A stretch of DNA of 64,000 bases from Pseudomonas sp. S37. GTDB taxonomy: Bacteria > Pseudomonadota > Gammaproteobacteria > Pseudomonadales > Pseudomonadaceae. The notes beneath the pieces were generated by a model. The model was not told where the DNA came from, ran no database searches, and saw only the letters and a program-made list of their open reading frames with translations. Made by a program: the position numbers and the translations under genes. The DNA lies in assembly GCF_016658545.1 (NCBI RefSeq), contig NZ_JACVZC010000001.1, positions 62,001 through 126,000 on the forward strand, read 5' to 3'. This document shows positions 7,972 to 17,209 of this stretch, one piece after another (within the stretch, counting starts at the first letter, position 1; each line of letters opens with the position of its first letter).

Positions 7972-9057
7972 ATGTCATCCACTGGCTATCGAGAATTTAC
8001 GCATTCCGAACCTATGCAGTCCGTCGGTTTTCTCTTGCTTGAAAATTTTACTCTGATATCTCTTGCGTCTGCTGTTGAGCCTCTGCGTATGGCGAATCAA
8101 CTATCTGGTAGGGAATTGTATCGTTGGAGTACCCTTAGTGCCGATGGTGGACAAGTATGGGCCAGTGATGGACTTCAAATTACTCCAGACACTGGCGTTA
8201 GCAATGCACCGATGATGGATACGGTGATAGTATGCGGGGGAGTTGGGATACAGCGTACTGTTACGAGAGATCATATCATGTGGCTCCGTTCGCAAACTCG
8301 CAGATCCCAGCGTATCGGTGCGGTATGCACGGGTAGCTGGGCTCTAGCGTGTGCAGGGTTGCTGGATGGTTTTGATTGCAGCGTGCATTGGGAATGCTTA
8401 GCTGGTATGCAAGAAGCTTTTCCTCATGTTAATTTGAGTACCAAACTTTTTACCCTGGATCGAAATAGAATAACCTGCTCTGGTGGTACTGCACCTCTAG
8501 ATATGATGTTGCACTTAATAACCCGAGATCATGGTCGTGAGCTTTCCGCTGCGATTTCCGAGATGTTCGTCTATGAGCGGATTCGGAATGAACATGATCA
8601 TCAACGTGTTCCATTGAAGCATATACTTGGTGCTAATCAGCCTAAGCTGCAAGAAATAGTTGCGTTGATGGAGTCTAATACAGAGGAGCTAATTGATTTA
8701 GATGAGTTAGCTGAATATGTATCAGTGTCTCGCCGTCAGCTGGAGCGGATTTTTCAGAAATACTTGGGTTGCTCTCCATCTCGTTACTATCTAAGACTAC
8801 GATTGATTCGTGCTCGTCAATTGTTGAGGCAAACAAATATATCAATAGTTGAGGTTGCTTCGGTTGTCGGTTTTGTCTCTACACCACACTTTACAAAGTG
8901 TTATCGTGAGTGCTTCGGTTATCCTCCACGAAACGAGCGCGTCATCTCTGATAATAAGCGTGTGGGGAAGGTGGTAGTGGGTGTGTCTTCCCGGAGAGAC
9001 GTATATTTGAAGTTAGGTGAAGGTGGCGGTGAGTCAACGCTTGGTAGTGTAAAGTAA
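7972..9057 (+). CDS. AraC-family regulator with a DJ-1/PfpI-like sensor domain (GlxA/GbdR type)
   Basis: A 361-residue regulator. Residues 15-190 form a class-I glutamine-amidotransferase-like domain (VGFLLLENFTLISLASAVEPL at the start, GAVCTGSWALA with Cys119 at the nucleophile elbow). Residues 225-325 form a double helix-turn-helix of the AraC type (SVSRRQLERIFQKYLG, then IVEVASVVGFVSTPHFTKCYRECFG). The family includes GbdR, SouR and CdhR, activators of catabolism of methylated amines and related compounds. The gene is AT-rich like the ndm genes, so it could be their regulator or belong to the same transferred segment. No effector can be deduced from the sequence. The C-terminal 35 residues beyond the DNA-binding domain are of low complexity. 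Confidence 0.85.
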   Translation: MSSTGYREFTHSEPMQSVGFLLLENFTLISLASAVEPLRMANQLSGRELYRWSTLSADGGQVWASDGLQITPDTGVSNAPMMDTVIVCGGVGIQRTVTRDHIMWLRSQTRRSQRIGAVCTGSWALACAGLLDGFDCSVHWECLAGMQEAFPHVNLSTKLFTLDRNRITCSGGTAPLDMMLHLITRDHGRELSAAISEMFVYERIRNEHDHQRVPLKHILGANQPKLQEIVALMESNTEELIDLDELAEYVSVSRRQLERIFQKYLGCSPSRYYLRLRLIRARQLLRQTNISIVEVASVVGFVSTPHFTKCYRECFGYPPRNERVISDNKRVGKVVVGVSSRRDVYLKLGEGGGESTLGSVK

Positions 9058-9126
9058 TAAGCTGAGATATTCGTTGCGTTGATTGGTGTGCTTGCTTCAA
9101 TATATGCAGGAAATTCAAGGAGCAAA

Positions 9127-9412
9127 ATGAATAACGACTGCTAGAATTGATTTTGCAACTCAGCTTCTCATTGACGCAGGCATTGCTAACGGGATGCGTG
9201 TATTAGATACCGGCTGCGATTCGGGTGACGTCGCCTTTCTCCTGAGTGGCATAGTTGGGATGACTGGTGAAGTCGTAGGGATCGACCATGATAAGGATGC
9301 GCTTGGTAGGGCGCGCAATCGCTCAAATATTGATCACCTGCGGATTCCCACAATCTTCGAATATGAGCTTCTCGACATGCCCGAATCGCTTGGGTCGTTC
9401 GAAGCCGCGTGA
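9127..9412 (+). pseudogene. Broken SAM-dependent methyltransferase, N-terminal fragment
   Basis: An ATG at 9127 opens a frame that stops after five codons. One frame over, the sequence reads RIDFATQLLIDAG and MRVLDTGCDSGDVAFLL, the SAM-binding motif I region of class I methyltransferases (normally GCGSGD), followed by VVGIDHDKDALGRAR (motif II). Homology seems to end near 9408 at GSFEA with an immediate stop. The piece therefore has an early frameshift and has lost everything after about 90 residues. Confidence 0.6.
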
Positions 9413-9709
9413 CATGGCATACTCGGCAAAATGTCGATAGAAACGCTGCTAAACACCAATGGCATCGGCAACTATCAGATTGCCCTTGGCAACGGTGCTC
9501 GCGTAGTAACGGTACGCCGTGAGAGGATAGCCGTCGAGAACGCACTCGTTCAATATTCGCAACCATTTGCTGTCCCAGCGCCAAAGCCTCTTGCTCATCA
9601 CTTTGAAGCTATGTTCCAGTGGACACGAAGATCTATTTGTACGGAGATTACTCGGCGGTTCGAAGCGTACAGGCAAAGAGGGGAGGCGGGTTGCCACCTC
9701 CCTCGGTCA
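9413..9709. other. Unassigned stretch between two gene remnants
   Basis: Short overlapping frames exist on both strands, but none has a clear ribosome-binding site or a product I recognise. It separates the broken methyltransferase from the 3' end of the efflux operon and is probably junction debris. Confidence 0.4.
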
Positions 9710-11164
9710 TTAATGGTTTGCAGCGACTCCAGATGCGAGCGGTGCGTCCCATTCACCGCCTAAGGCCTTAAACAAGGTCACCTGATTTTCGAATTTTTGC
9801 AGGCGCAGTGCGATCAGGCTTTGTTGAGCGGTGTACAGCGTTCGCTGTGTGTCGAGCACATCTAGATAGCGCGATATTCCGGTGTCGTAGCGCTGCTGAA
9901 CCAGAGTAAAGGCGTTTTCTGCTGCTTGAAGTCGAACGGTCTGGGTTTCCAGGCGATCATCAATATTGGCGCGGATAGCTAACGCGTCTTTAACCTCTCT
10001 GAACGCTACCTGAATCGTTTTTTGATACTGCGCAACAGCCAACTCTCTATTAGTTTCTGCGACCTGCAGGGAGGCGTCGAGTGCACCTCCGGTGAATATC
10101 GGCACGTTGATTTGGGGCATGAACGACCACGATCGGTTGGAGCCCGAGAATAAAGTGCCTAAGGAATCGCTAGCTCTCCCCACGCCAGCTGTAAGGCTGA
10201 TGCTCGGGAAGTAGGCAGCTCTAGCTGCTCCGATATTCGCATTCGCACCTTTGAGGGAGTGCTCCGCTGCGATTATGTCAGGACGATGCTGCAATAGATC
10301 CGATGGTAAGCCCTCATTTATGACGCTGCCCGCCATTATTGATTCTATGTTAGTTGTTGGTAATAGGGATGCCGGCAGAGGATGGCCTAGCAACTGTTCC
10401 AGCATGTTCTCATCGGCAGAAATAGCAGTGTGCCAAGCGAGCTCGTCGTCGCGTGCGGTTTCGAGCTCTGCCAGGGCTTGGTGTGTTTCCAGCTGTGAGG
10501 AGGAGCCAGTCTGTTCGAGATCCGTTTGAAGTTGGTATCCATCCTGACGACTGCGTACGGTTTCTTGGGCTACCTGCAATTGCTCTAGATCTGCCGCAAG
10601 GCGGAGGTACGTATGAATGACCTCTGAGGTTAACGCGAGCTCCGCGCTTCGACGAGCGGCGACAGTTGACAAGTAATCCTGGATAGCCCGGTTTTCAAGA
10701 CTGCGAATTTTTCCGAAGAAGTCCAGCTCCCATGACGTAATCCCGACCCCGAGTTGGTATACGCGGCTAGTTTCTGCCTCGCCGGTGCTCGAAACAGATG
10801 CTGGGGTTCGGCCTGTCGTGCCATTGAAGCCAGCTCCCATCGTAGGTACTAATTCAGAGCGTTGAATGCGGTATTGAGCTCTTGCTCGTTCTACATTTAA
10901 AGCGGCAATCACCAGATCTTGGTTGTTGTCGAGCGCAATTTTAACGACGCGGCGAAGCTTCTGATCAGTTATCAAGTCTCTCCACTGAGTTACGGTTGCC
11001 ATGGATTTTTGGTTTGGCTTATTAAGAGCTCGTTCAATATTCCAGCTGTCACTGATCTTCGCGGATGGCTTTTCGTAATTCGGTGCAAGGGTTCCGTTAC
11101 AACCGCCCGCTATCAAGCTTGAGACCACCAAGCCCAATCGGCAAATCGTATTAACGTTGCTCAT
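9710..11164 (-). CDS. RND efflux outer-membrane channel lipoprotein (NodT/OprM/TtgC type)
   Basis: A 484-residue outer-membrane factor. The signal peptide ends in a lipobox-like SLIAGGC (residues 17-23), so the mature protein is probably a lipoprotein. Two repeated OEP domains with long helices follow ([17 protein letters not shown] in the first; [19 protein letters not shown] and [20 protein letters not shown] in the second), the typical TolC-like fold. It forms the exit duct for the pump encoded upstream, whose permease gene overlaps this one by four bases. Confidence 0.93.
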   Translation of the reverse strand: MSNVNTICRLGLVVSSLIAGGCNGTLAPNYEKPSAKISDSWNIERALNKPNQKSMATVTQWRDLITDQKLRRVVKIALDNNQDLVIAALNVERARAQYRIQRSELVPTMGAGFNGTTGRTPASVSSTGEAETSRVYQLGVGITSWELDFFGKIRSLENRAIQDYLSTVAARRSAELALTSEVIHTYLRLAADLEQLQVAQETVRSRQDGYQLQTDLEQTGSSSQLETHQALAELETARDDELAWHTAISADENMLEQLLGHPLPASLLPTTNIESIMAGSVINEGLPSDLLQHRPDIIAAEHSLKGANANIGAARAAYFPSISLTAGVGRASDSLGTLFSGSNRSWSFMPQINVPIFTGGALDASLQVAETNRELAVAQYQKTIQVAFREVKDALAIRANIDDRLETQTVRLQAAENAFTLVQQRYDTGISRYLDVLDTQRTLYTAQQSLIALRLQKFENQVTLFKALGGEWDAPLASGVAANH

Positions 11165-14100
11165 TTAGCGTGCTCCTCATCCCGACTAGCCACTCGTTTT
11201 TTGTTTTTACTGAAGGCCGTAGAGACGACGACATAAAACAATGGAATGAAGAAAATCGCGAGGAACGTAGCAGTTAACATGCCGCCGATCACACCGGTAC
11301 CAATAGCATGCTTACTACCTGCGCTTGCTCCGTGCGAGATTGCAAGCGGGATGACGCCCATTGTGAACGCCAACGATGTCATGACTATCGGGCGCAAACG
11401 TAGGCGTGATGCTTCGATCGCTGCCTCGCGGATGCTACGACCGCCTTTCTCGTAGAGCTCCTTGGCAAATTCAACGATAAGAATTGCGTTCTTCGCGCAA
11501 AGGCCAACTGTAGTGAGGAGCCCGATTTGGAAAAAGGCATCATTTTCGAGTCCTCGAGCTAGCGTGGCAAGCACTGTCCCAATTACGCCTAGTGGTATGA
11601 CAAGCATCACAGCAAACGGTACTGACCAGCTTTCATACAGTGCTGCCAGACACAAGAATACAGCGATAACCGAGAGTACATAGAGAGCGACAGACTGAGA
11701 GCCTGATAGGCGCTCTTCGTATGACAAACCTGTCCATTCGATACTGAAGCTCTTAGGGAGCGTCGCTGCTACTTCTTCGATAGCTTTCATCGCCTCACCT
11801 GAGCTGTAACCAGGGGCAGGTTGGCCCATCATTTCGATAGCGGGTGCCCCATTGTACCTTTCAAGCTTAGGTGATCCATAAGTCCAGTAGCCTTTCGCAA
11901 AAGAGGCAAACGAGACCATCTCCCCGGCCTTGTTTCGAACGTACCATTTGGCAAAGTCGTCAGGAGTGATTCGTGACGTCGGTACCCCCTGAACATATAC
12001 GCGTTTAACGCGTTCACGGTCGATGAAATCGTTGACGTAGGACGAACCCCACGCGGCACTCATGGTGGTGTTTACATCCGCGAGCGTAACTCCGAAAGCC
12101 CTGGCTTTTTGGTCGTCAATGGTTATCTGATACTGAGGCTCATCTCCTTTACCATTTGGCCTTACTAGTGCGAGTTCAGGCCGCTTTGAGGCCGCCTCCA
12201 ATAGCGTTGCCCTGGCCTTCATCAAATGTTCATGGCCTTGCCCGCTGAAGTCTTGCAGAAAGAAGTTGAAACCGGTTGCATTGCCCAGCTCCATGATCGC
12301 GGGAGGCATGAATGCTAATGCAACGGCTGATTTCATTTGACTAAAGCGAGCCATTGAGCGCGCCTGGAGTTCGGCTGCGGTGGTTTTTCGTTGATCCCAA
12401 GGCTTGAGCATGACAAACGCCATACCTGAGTTTTGCCCACGCCCAGCGAAATTCCAGCCATTTACGGCAAACACTGAATCAACAGTTTCGCCTTCTTCAT
12501 TCAGAAGATAAGATGTTACCTCCTTCAGCGCGGCGTCTGTCTGATCTGCCGTACTGTTTGCTGGTAGCTCTACCTGAGCCAAGATGAAACCTTGGTCTTC
12601 ATCCGGCAAAAACGAGGTAGGCAGTAGCGGGAACAGCAAGCCTAGGCCGGCAACGATTAGGATGAATGCGCTGAGTGACCGTTTTGGGCTTTTAAGGACA
12701 CCAGAAATACCGCGCTCGTACTTGTTGGCACTCTCTTCGAACATCCGGTTGAACCAATCGAAGAACCCTTTTTTCTCGTGATGTCCATGAGCAGGTTTCA
12801 ATAGAGTTGCGCAAAGTGTCGGCGTGAATATCAACGCAACGAATACGGATAGGGCCATTGCAGTGACGATAGTGAGGGAGAACTGTCGGTAAATCACCCC
12901 AGTTGATCCGCCAAAGAACGCCATCGGAATAAATACTGCTGACAATACTAATCCGATGCCCACCAATGCCCCTGAAATCTGCTCCATCGATTTGCGGGTA
13001 GCTTCTAATGGTGAAAGGCCTTCTTCCTCCATAATGCGCTCTACGTTCTCAACAACCACAATTGCGTCGTCGACTAGTAGGCCAATCGCTAATACCAGAC
13101 CAAACATGGTCAAGATGTTAATCGTGAACCCAAATGCTGCCATGACACCAAATGTGCCAAGAAGTACGACAGGCACTGCCAGTGTAGGAATTATCGTGGC
13201 GCGAATATTTTGAAGGAAGAGATACATGATCAAAAATACGAGCACGATCGCTTCAGTCAAGGTATGGACGACACCCTTGATAGATTCGCTGACAACGGGA
13301 GCTGTATCATAGGGGTAGACGACTTTAACGCCGGCAGGGAGCGTAGGTGCGATCCGATCTAGGGTTTTTTTGACAGCAGCTACGGCGTCGAGCGTGTTAC
13401 CCCCAGCTGCTAGTCTAAGGGCAATGCCTGCAGTAGGTTTGCCATTCGACATGGCGCTAATGGAGAAGTCATCAGCACCCAGGGCCACTTCGCCGACGTC
13501 TGCTAATGTTACCTGCGAGCCATCTGCATTCACCTTCAAAAGAATTTGTTTGAATTCTTCGGGAGTGCGCAGCAAGGATTTTCCAATGACCGTGGCGTTC
13601 AGCTGTACTTTACCCGCTAGTGGGCGGCTACCCAGTTGGCCGGAGGAAATTTGAACGTTTTGCTCTTGAATAGCCGCAATCACGTCGCCAGGCATCAAGT
13701 TATAGTTGTTGAGCTTAATAGGGTCGAGCCAAACGCGCATTGCGTTCTGAGCGCCCAGCACCATGAAGTCCCCAACCCCGGGCGTACGAGTCAGAGGATC
13801 TTGGAGTTGAGATACTACCAGATCACCAAGCGCGTAATTATCAAGGCGACCATCCTCGGACACCAAGGCTGCTACCATCATGAAGTTAAGCTTATACTTA
13901 ACTACGCGCAAACCGATTTGCTGTACTGATGTTGGTAGCATCGGTGTAGCTAGCGCGAGCTTATTCTGTACTTGTACTTGAGCGGTATCCGGATTCACAT
14001 TTTGCTCAAATGTGATTACGATAGTCGCGCTGCCGTCCGTGTTGCTCTCCGAACGGATGTAGCGCAGCCCATCTAAGCCATTTAATTGCTGTTCAATGAC

Positions 14101-14289
14101 TTGGGTAACAGTGTCCTGAACGGTTTGTGCAGATGCTCCAGGGTAACTGGCAATAATCCCGATGGCAGGAGGGGCTACATCAGGATATTGATTGACGGGA
14201 AGCTTAAGAAGCGATAGTCCGCCGGCTAACATTACTACGATTGCAATGACCCAGGCGAAAACTGGGCGATCAATAAAAAACTTTGACAT
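11161..14289 (-). CDS. RND multidrug/solvent efflux permease (MexB/TtgB/AcrB type, HAE1)
   Basis: A 1042-residue proton-driven inner-membrane transporter with the classic N-terminus ([20 protein letters not shown]), two large periplasmic loops and twelve expected membrane helices. The proton-relay aspartate pair is visible in [21 protein letters not shown] (helix TM4). It exports hydrophobic compounds from periplasm or membrane, together with the fusion protein and outer-membrane factor in the same operon. Length and motif layout match MexB and TtgB. The actual substrate cannot be read from the sequence; solvents, drugs or aromatic substrates are possible. Confidence 0.95.
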   Translation of the reverse strand: MSKFFIDRPVFAWVIAIVVMLAGGLSLLKLPVNQYPDVAPPAIGIIASYPGASAQTVQDTVTQVIEQQLNGLDGLRYIRSESNTDGSATIVITFEQNVNPDTAQVQVQNKLALATPMLPTSVQQIGLRVVKYKLNFMMVAALVSEDGRLDNYALGDLVVSQLQDPLTRTPGVGDFMVLGAQNAMRVWLDPIKLNNYNLMPGDVIAAIQEQNVQISSGQLGSRPLAGKVQLNATVIGKSLLRTPEEFKQILLKVNADGSQVTLADVGEVALGADDFSISAMSNGKPTAGIALRLAAGGNTLDAVAAVKKTLDRIAPTLPAGVKVVYPYDTAPVVSESIKGVVHTLTEAIVLVFLIMYLFLQNIRATIIPTLAVPVVLLGTFGVMAAFGFTINILTMFGLVLAIGLLVDDAIVVVENVERIMEEEGLSPLEATRKSMEQISGALVGIGLVLSAVFIPMAFFGGSTGVIYRQFSLTIVTAMALSVFVALIFTPTLCATLLKPAHGHHEKKGFFDWFNRMFEESANKYERGISGVLKSPKRSLSAFILIVAGLGLLFPLLPTSFLPDEDQGFILAQVELPANSTADQTDAALKEVTSYLLNEEGETVDSVFAVNGWNFAGRGQNSGMAFVMLKPWDQRKTTAAELQARSMARFSQMKSAVALAFMPPAIMELGNATGFNFFLQDFSGQGHEHLMKARATLLEAASKRPELALVRPNGKGDEPQYQITIDDQKARAFGVTLADVNTTMSAAWGSSYVNDFIDRERVKRVYVQGVPTSRITPDDFAKWYVRNKAGEMVSFASFAKGYWTYGSPKLERYNGAPAIEMMGQPAPGYSSGEAMKAIEEVAATLPKSFSIEWTGLSYEERLSGSQSVALYVLSVIAVFLCLAALYESWSVPFAVMLVIPLGVIGTVLATLARGLENDAFFQIGLLTTVGLCAKNAILIVEFAKELYEKGGRSIREAAIEASRLRLRPIVMTSLAFTMGVIPLAISHGASAGSKHAIGTGVIGGMLTATFLAIFFIPLFYVVVSTAFSKNKKRVASRDEEHAK

Positions 14290-14300
14290 GTAGTCCGCCG

Positions 14301-15443
14301 TTATTCACCGTGTTGGGTGGTTGCCAGTTTACTTTCAAGGGCAGTATTCGAAACTTTCACTTTGATGCCGGGCTGAACGTGCTGGATCCCGTCGACCACC
14401 ACTCTGGCGCCAGGGACTAGCCCACTAGATACAAGCCATTGTCCGTCAATCGACCTTTCAGTCTTGATGCCGCTTAATTTCACAGTGTCGTCAGAGTTGA
14501 GTTCATATATTGAAGCCATGCCTTGGCTATCACGGGATACTGCTCGCTGCGGCACGAGTACTGCGTTTTCACGAGTACCCTCTTCAAGCTCGGCACGTAC
14601 AAACATCCCAGGCAGCAGCGTTCCGTTTGGGTTTGGAAAAATAGCGCGTAATGTGACCGAGCCCGTACTTTCGTTGACGCTGACCTCTGAAAATTGGAGT
14701 TTTCCTGTATATTCGTACTTGCGACCATTTTCCAATACGAGATGGATATTGGCTCGGTCTTCATCATCTGTTTTGAGAAGGCCGTCAGCAATGTCTTGCT
14801 TCAGTTGTAGAAGCGAAATCGATGGTTGAACGATGTCCACATAGATGGGGTCGAGCTGCTGAACGGTCGCAAGCGCAGCTGACTGATTGGCAGTAACAAG
14901 CGCTCCTTTAGTGACGGTTGATCGACCGATACGCCCAGAGATCGGGGCAGTAATGTCTGTGTACCCCAAATCGATTCGCGCGCTCTCCAAAGCTGCTTGC
15001 GCTTGAAGGAACTGCGATCGCGCATCGTCATATTCCTGTTGGCTGATAGCTCGAGACTTCACCAATGTCTCATAGCGTCTCAACAGCGCTTTGGCAGATT
15101 CAAAGCTTGCCTGAGCTCGCAGCATCGCTGCGCGGTATGGAGCGGGATCAATTTTGTACAGCAGTTGACCTTGCTTTACTTCAGCGCCTTCTTGGAACGC
15201 TCGGTTCATCAGAACGCCACCAACCTGAGGACGGATTTCCGCAACAACGTTGGCGCGTGTCCGACCAGGGAGAGTCGTCGAGAGCTGGACTGGTCTTGCT
15301 TGGATGGTTATCGCATTGACCTCCGGCTCTGGTTGTCTAGCCGCTACGCTTTCGCCCTCACGACAAGCGGAGAGCATTACGCACGCTGCGATGCCGGTAA
15401 TGCCGATGACCAGCGGTTTGTCGAATCTCATTTTATGTATCAC
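14301..15443 (-). CDS. RND efflux membrane fusion protein (MexA/TtgA type)
   Basis: A 380-residue periplasmic adaptor with a lipoprotein signal ([10 protein letters not shown], Cys27). The lipoyl halves ([26 protein letters not shown] and [22 protein letters not shown]) flank a coiled-coil hairpin at roughly residues 105-160, followed by a beta-barrel domain. It bridges the inner-membrane permease and the outer-membrane channel. It is the first gene of the operon, 11 bases before the permease. A second in-frame ATG 12 bases downstream could also be the start. Confidence 0.94.
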   Translation of the reverse strand: MIHKMRFDKPLVIGITGIAACVMLSACREGESVAARQPEPEVNAITIQARPVQLSTTLPGRTRANVVAEIRPQVGGVLMNRAFQEGAEVKQGQLLYKIDPAPYRAAMLRAQASFESAKALLRRYETLVKSRAISQQEYDDARSQFLQAQAALESARIDLGYTDITAPISGRIGRSTVTKGALVTANQSAALATVQQLDPIYVDIVQPSISLLQLKQDIADGLLKTDDEDRANIHLVLENGRKYEYTGKLQFSEVSVNESTGSVTLRAIFPNPNGTLLPGMFVRAELEEGTRENAVLVPQRAVSRDSQGMASIYELNSDDTVKLSGIKTERSIDGQWLVSSGLVPGARVVVDGIQHVQPGIKVKVSNTALESKLATTQHGE

Positions 15444-15447
15444 CAGT

Positions 15448-15468
15448 CTAGGTGGCTTGACCCACCTA
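15448..15468. promoter_or_regulatory. Probable TetR-family operator, copy 1
   Basis: TAGGTGG and its inverse CCACCTA lie at the two ends of a 21-base element just upstream of the efflux operon start. The element is repeated 98 bases away in front of the divergent repressor gene. Confidence 0.55.
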
Positions 15469-15545
15469 TAATTTGTCCCTACACCCCGCTGCCTTTGATG
15501 GCAGCTTCGAGCGCACTCATAGGAGGAGAGCGGTTTTCAAAAAAT

Positions 15546-15566
15546 CTAGGTCGCCCGACCCACCTA
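15546..15566. promoter_or_regulatory. Probable TetR-family operator, copy 2
   Basis: This shares 17 of 21 bases with copy 1, including the CTAGGT left end and the GACCCACCTA right half. It lies about 80 bases before the repressor gene. One repressor binding both copies would control both divergent units. Confidence 0.5.
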
Positions 15567-15644
15567 TTTTTAGTGTACACTGATCTGGTTGGTAGGAGGC
15601 AAGCTCAGAATCCGCTTGCAGGTCAATGACTGTTGGAGAGCTCA

Positions 15645-16235
15645 ATGGTTGGTAAGAAATCCGGCGATTCCGCAGTGGCGTTGCGCCGTAAAGAGCAGGT
15701 GCTGGCCGCGGCGGCAGAGTGCGTGCGCCGAGAGGGTTTTCATCGGACGAGCATGTCCCAAATTTCAGCTGCGGCGGGCATGAGCTCTGGTCACATCCAT
15801 CATTTTTTTGGAGGGAAGGAGGGCATTATCGAGGGGGTCGTTGCCCGAGAGCATAGTGAGCTCGGTGATTTCGTCGATGAGGTGCGTGTAGCAAGTGATG
15901 GGAATGACCCGATCACGGCCCTGGTCAACCTTGTGCCGAAGTGCGCTGAGCGCTACTTGGATAGTAGCAATGCAGCACTGGCGATTGAGATCCTCGCAGA
16001 ATCTACTCGCAACCCCAAGGTTGCGTCGCTCCTCAAAGAGAACGATGTGAGCGTGAGTGCGTCTTTCAATGAACTATTTGGTGGTAGTTCCGCCGAGGTA
16101 AAATCTAGCTGCGAAATCGTTGCCGCACTTTTCGAGGGGCTATCAGCCCGAGCGCTTCGAAATCCTGAGTCGAAGAAGCGGATCGACATGTCCATGCTGC
16201 AGCGAGCGGTTGAGCAAATCATGAGGGTTAGCTGA
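15645..16235 (+). CDS. TetR-family transcriptional repressor of the adjacent efflux operon
   Basis: A 196-residue TetR-type protein. Residues 12-58 hold the DNA-binding region (EQVLAAAAECVRREGFHRTSMSQISAAAGMSSGHIHHFFGGKEGII). The rest is a variable helical ligand-binding domain. I start at ATG 15645, six bases after GGAGAG; a TTG at 15633 is possible but weaker. It is divergent from the pump genes and separated from them by two copies of an inverted-repeat element. By analogy with TtgR, MexR-like and AcrR systems it should repress the pump until a ligand binds. Confidence 0.88.
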   Translation: MVGKKSGDSAVALRRKEQVLAAAAECVRREGFHRTSMSQISAAAGMSSGHIHHFFGGKEGIIEGVVAREHSELGDFVDEVRVASDGNDPITALVNLVPKCAERYLDSSNAALAIEILAESTRNPKVASLLKENDVSVSASFNELFGGSSAEVKSSCEIVAALFEGLSARALRNPESKKRIDMSMLQRAVEQIMRVS

Positions 16236-16327
16236 ATTTGCGGCATGCCGTGACTTGATTGCGGTTTAGGGAGGGGTGCGGCTCGGCTCACTCCGCCGTT
16301 CCTTGGTACCACACCCCTTCGGTTCAA

Positions 16328-17050
16328 TCAGTGTTGGTGCGCTTCTCCAACGAACGTGAGGGTAGCAGACAGGCTCGTTTGTGAGACCTGATTTTCGCCC
16401 TCATTCGGTAGTTTGGCTTGTGCTGCTATCACATTAAGGCCGGCATTGCGAACAGTGACAGTCGCTCGGCCTCTTGCATCCGTTTTTACTGGTGTAGCAT
16501 CTGGCATGCCTCGATAGTCATCAAACAGTGCTAAGTCTGCAATTGGCTTTCCATCAATGGTTACTTCCACGGGAAGGCTATGTCCTACGCCCACCTCGGT
16601 TGGGTCTCGCAAGGGGCGAATGACCATCCTCAGACGCAGGTTGGCAGGGATATCGGCATCCGGCTGCAAAATTGCCAAGCTGTATTTGAAGCTGTGCGAG
16701 GTGCTGATCGCACCTGGAACCTCTGCCCTAGAGGCGTCAACGGACTTACCGTCTTTTGTTTGACTCCAGACGCCGTTGTCCAACGTGACTGTTAAAACCG
16801 CGGGCTTACTGAGGGGGGACAAGCGCGCGTGATCGCTTTCGCGCTGTACAGTAACGGGGATAGTTTTGCCCTTCAGATCATACGCCCAGACTTCTTTGAT
16901 TTTTTCCGCCGCGTACGGGTCATCTTCAGCACCATGGCCGTAAATCACTTCTAGCTGGCCGTAGCGTTTTTCAGTCCAGATGCCGTGGGCTTCGACTGCC
17001 TGGATGCTGAGCAAACTGATGGCGGTTGCGAGGGATAGGGGGAGTCTCAT
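16328..17050 (-). CDS. Periplasmic DUF4198-type protein, probable metal-uptake accessory
   Basis: A 240-residue protein with a signal peptide (MRLPLSLATAISLLSIQAVEA), processed just before HGIW. The mature protein has two beta-rich parts: an early YGHGAEDDPYAAEKIKEVWAYD segment and a C-terminal carboxypeptidase-regulatory-like fold (PVKTDARGRATVTVRNAG), ending in EAHQH. DUF4198 proteins often accompany TonB receptors and transporters for nickel, cobalt or zinc. Here it is divergent from a TonB receptor with a Zur-like site in the shared promoter region, so a role in zinc capture is a reasonable inference. The histidines at both termini could bind metal. Confidence 0.75.
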   Translation of the reverse strand: MRLPLSLATAISLLSIQAVEAHGIWTEKRYGQLEVIYGHGAEDDPYAAEKIKEVWAYDLKGKTIPVTVQRESDHARLSPLSKPAVLTVTLDNGVWSQTKDGKSVDASRAEVPGAISTSHSFKYSLAILQPDADIPANLRLRMVIRPLRDPTEVGVGHSLPVEVTIDGKPIADLALFDDYRGMPDATPVKTDARGRATVTVRNAGLNVIAAQAKLPNEGENQVSQTSLSATLTFVGEAHQH

Positions 17051-17179
17051 GGAGCTACCTTGTCGTGGTTGGGGAAGGCGTTCTACCTATGAGCGACATC
17101 ACGCCCCTAAGAAATCAGCCGCTTAGCTTGAAGCATGGATTCGATGGTGCTGCACACTGCAATGCTGTATGGTTAAAGA

Positions 17180-17195
17180 TACACTATAACATAAC
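17180..17195. promoter_or_regulatory. Putative Zur site before the TonB receptor gene
   Basis: The 16 bases match the strongest site of the window (TATGTTATAACATAAC at 31283) at 13 positions. They lie 14 bases upstream of the receptor ATG, where repressor binding would block transcription or ribosome access. Confidence 0.55.
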
Positions 17196-17209
17196 ATTTG
17201 GATGTCATT

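Noticed and set aside
9186..9584. A minus-strand frame over the methyltransferase remnant
   Set aside because: Cys/His/Arg-rich translation without domain signals; the opposite strand shows SAM-binding motifs.
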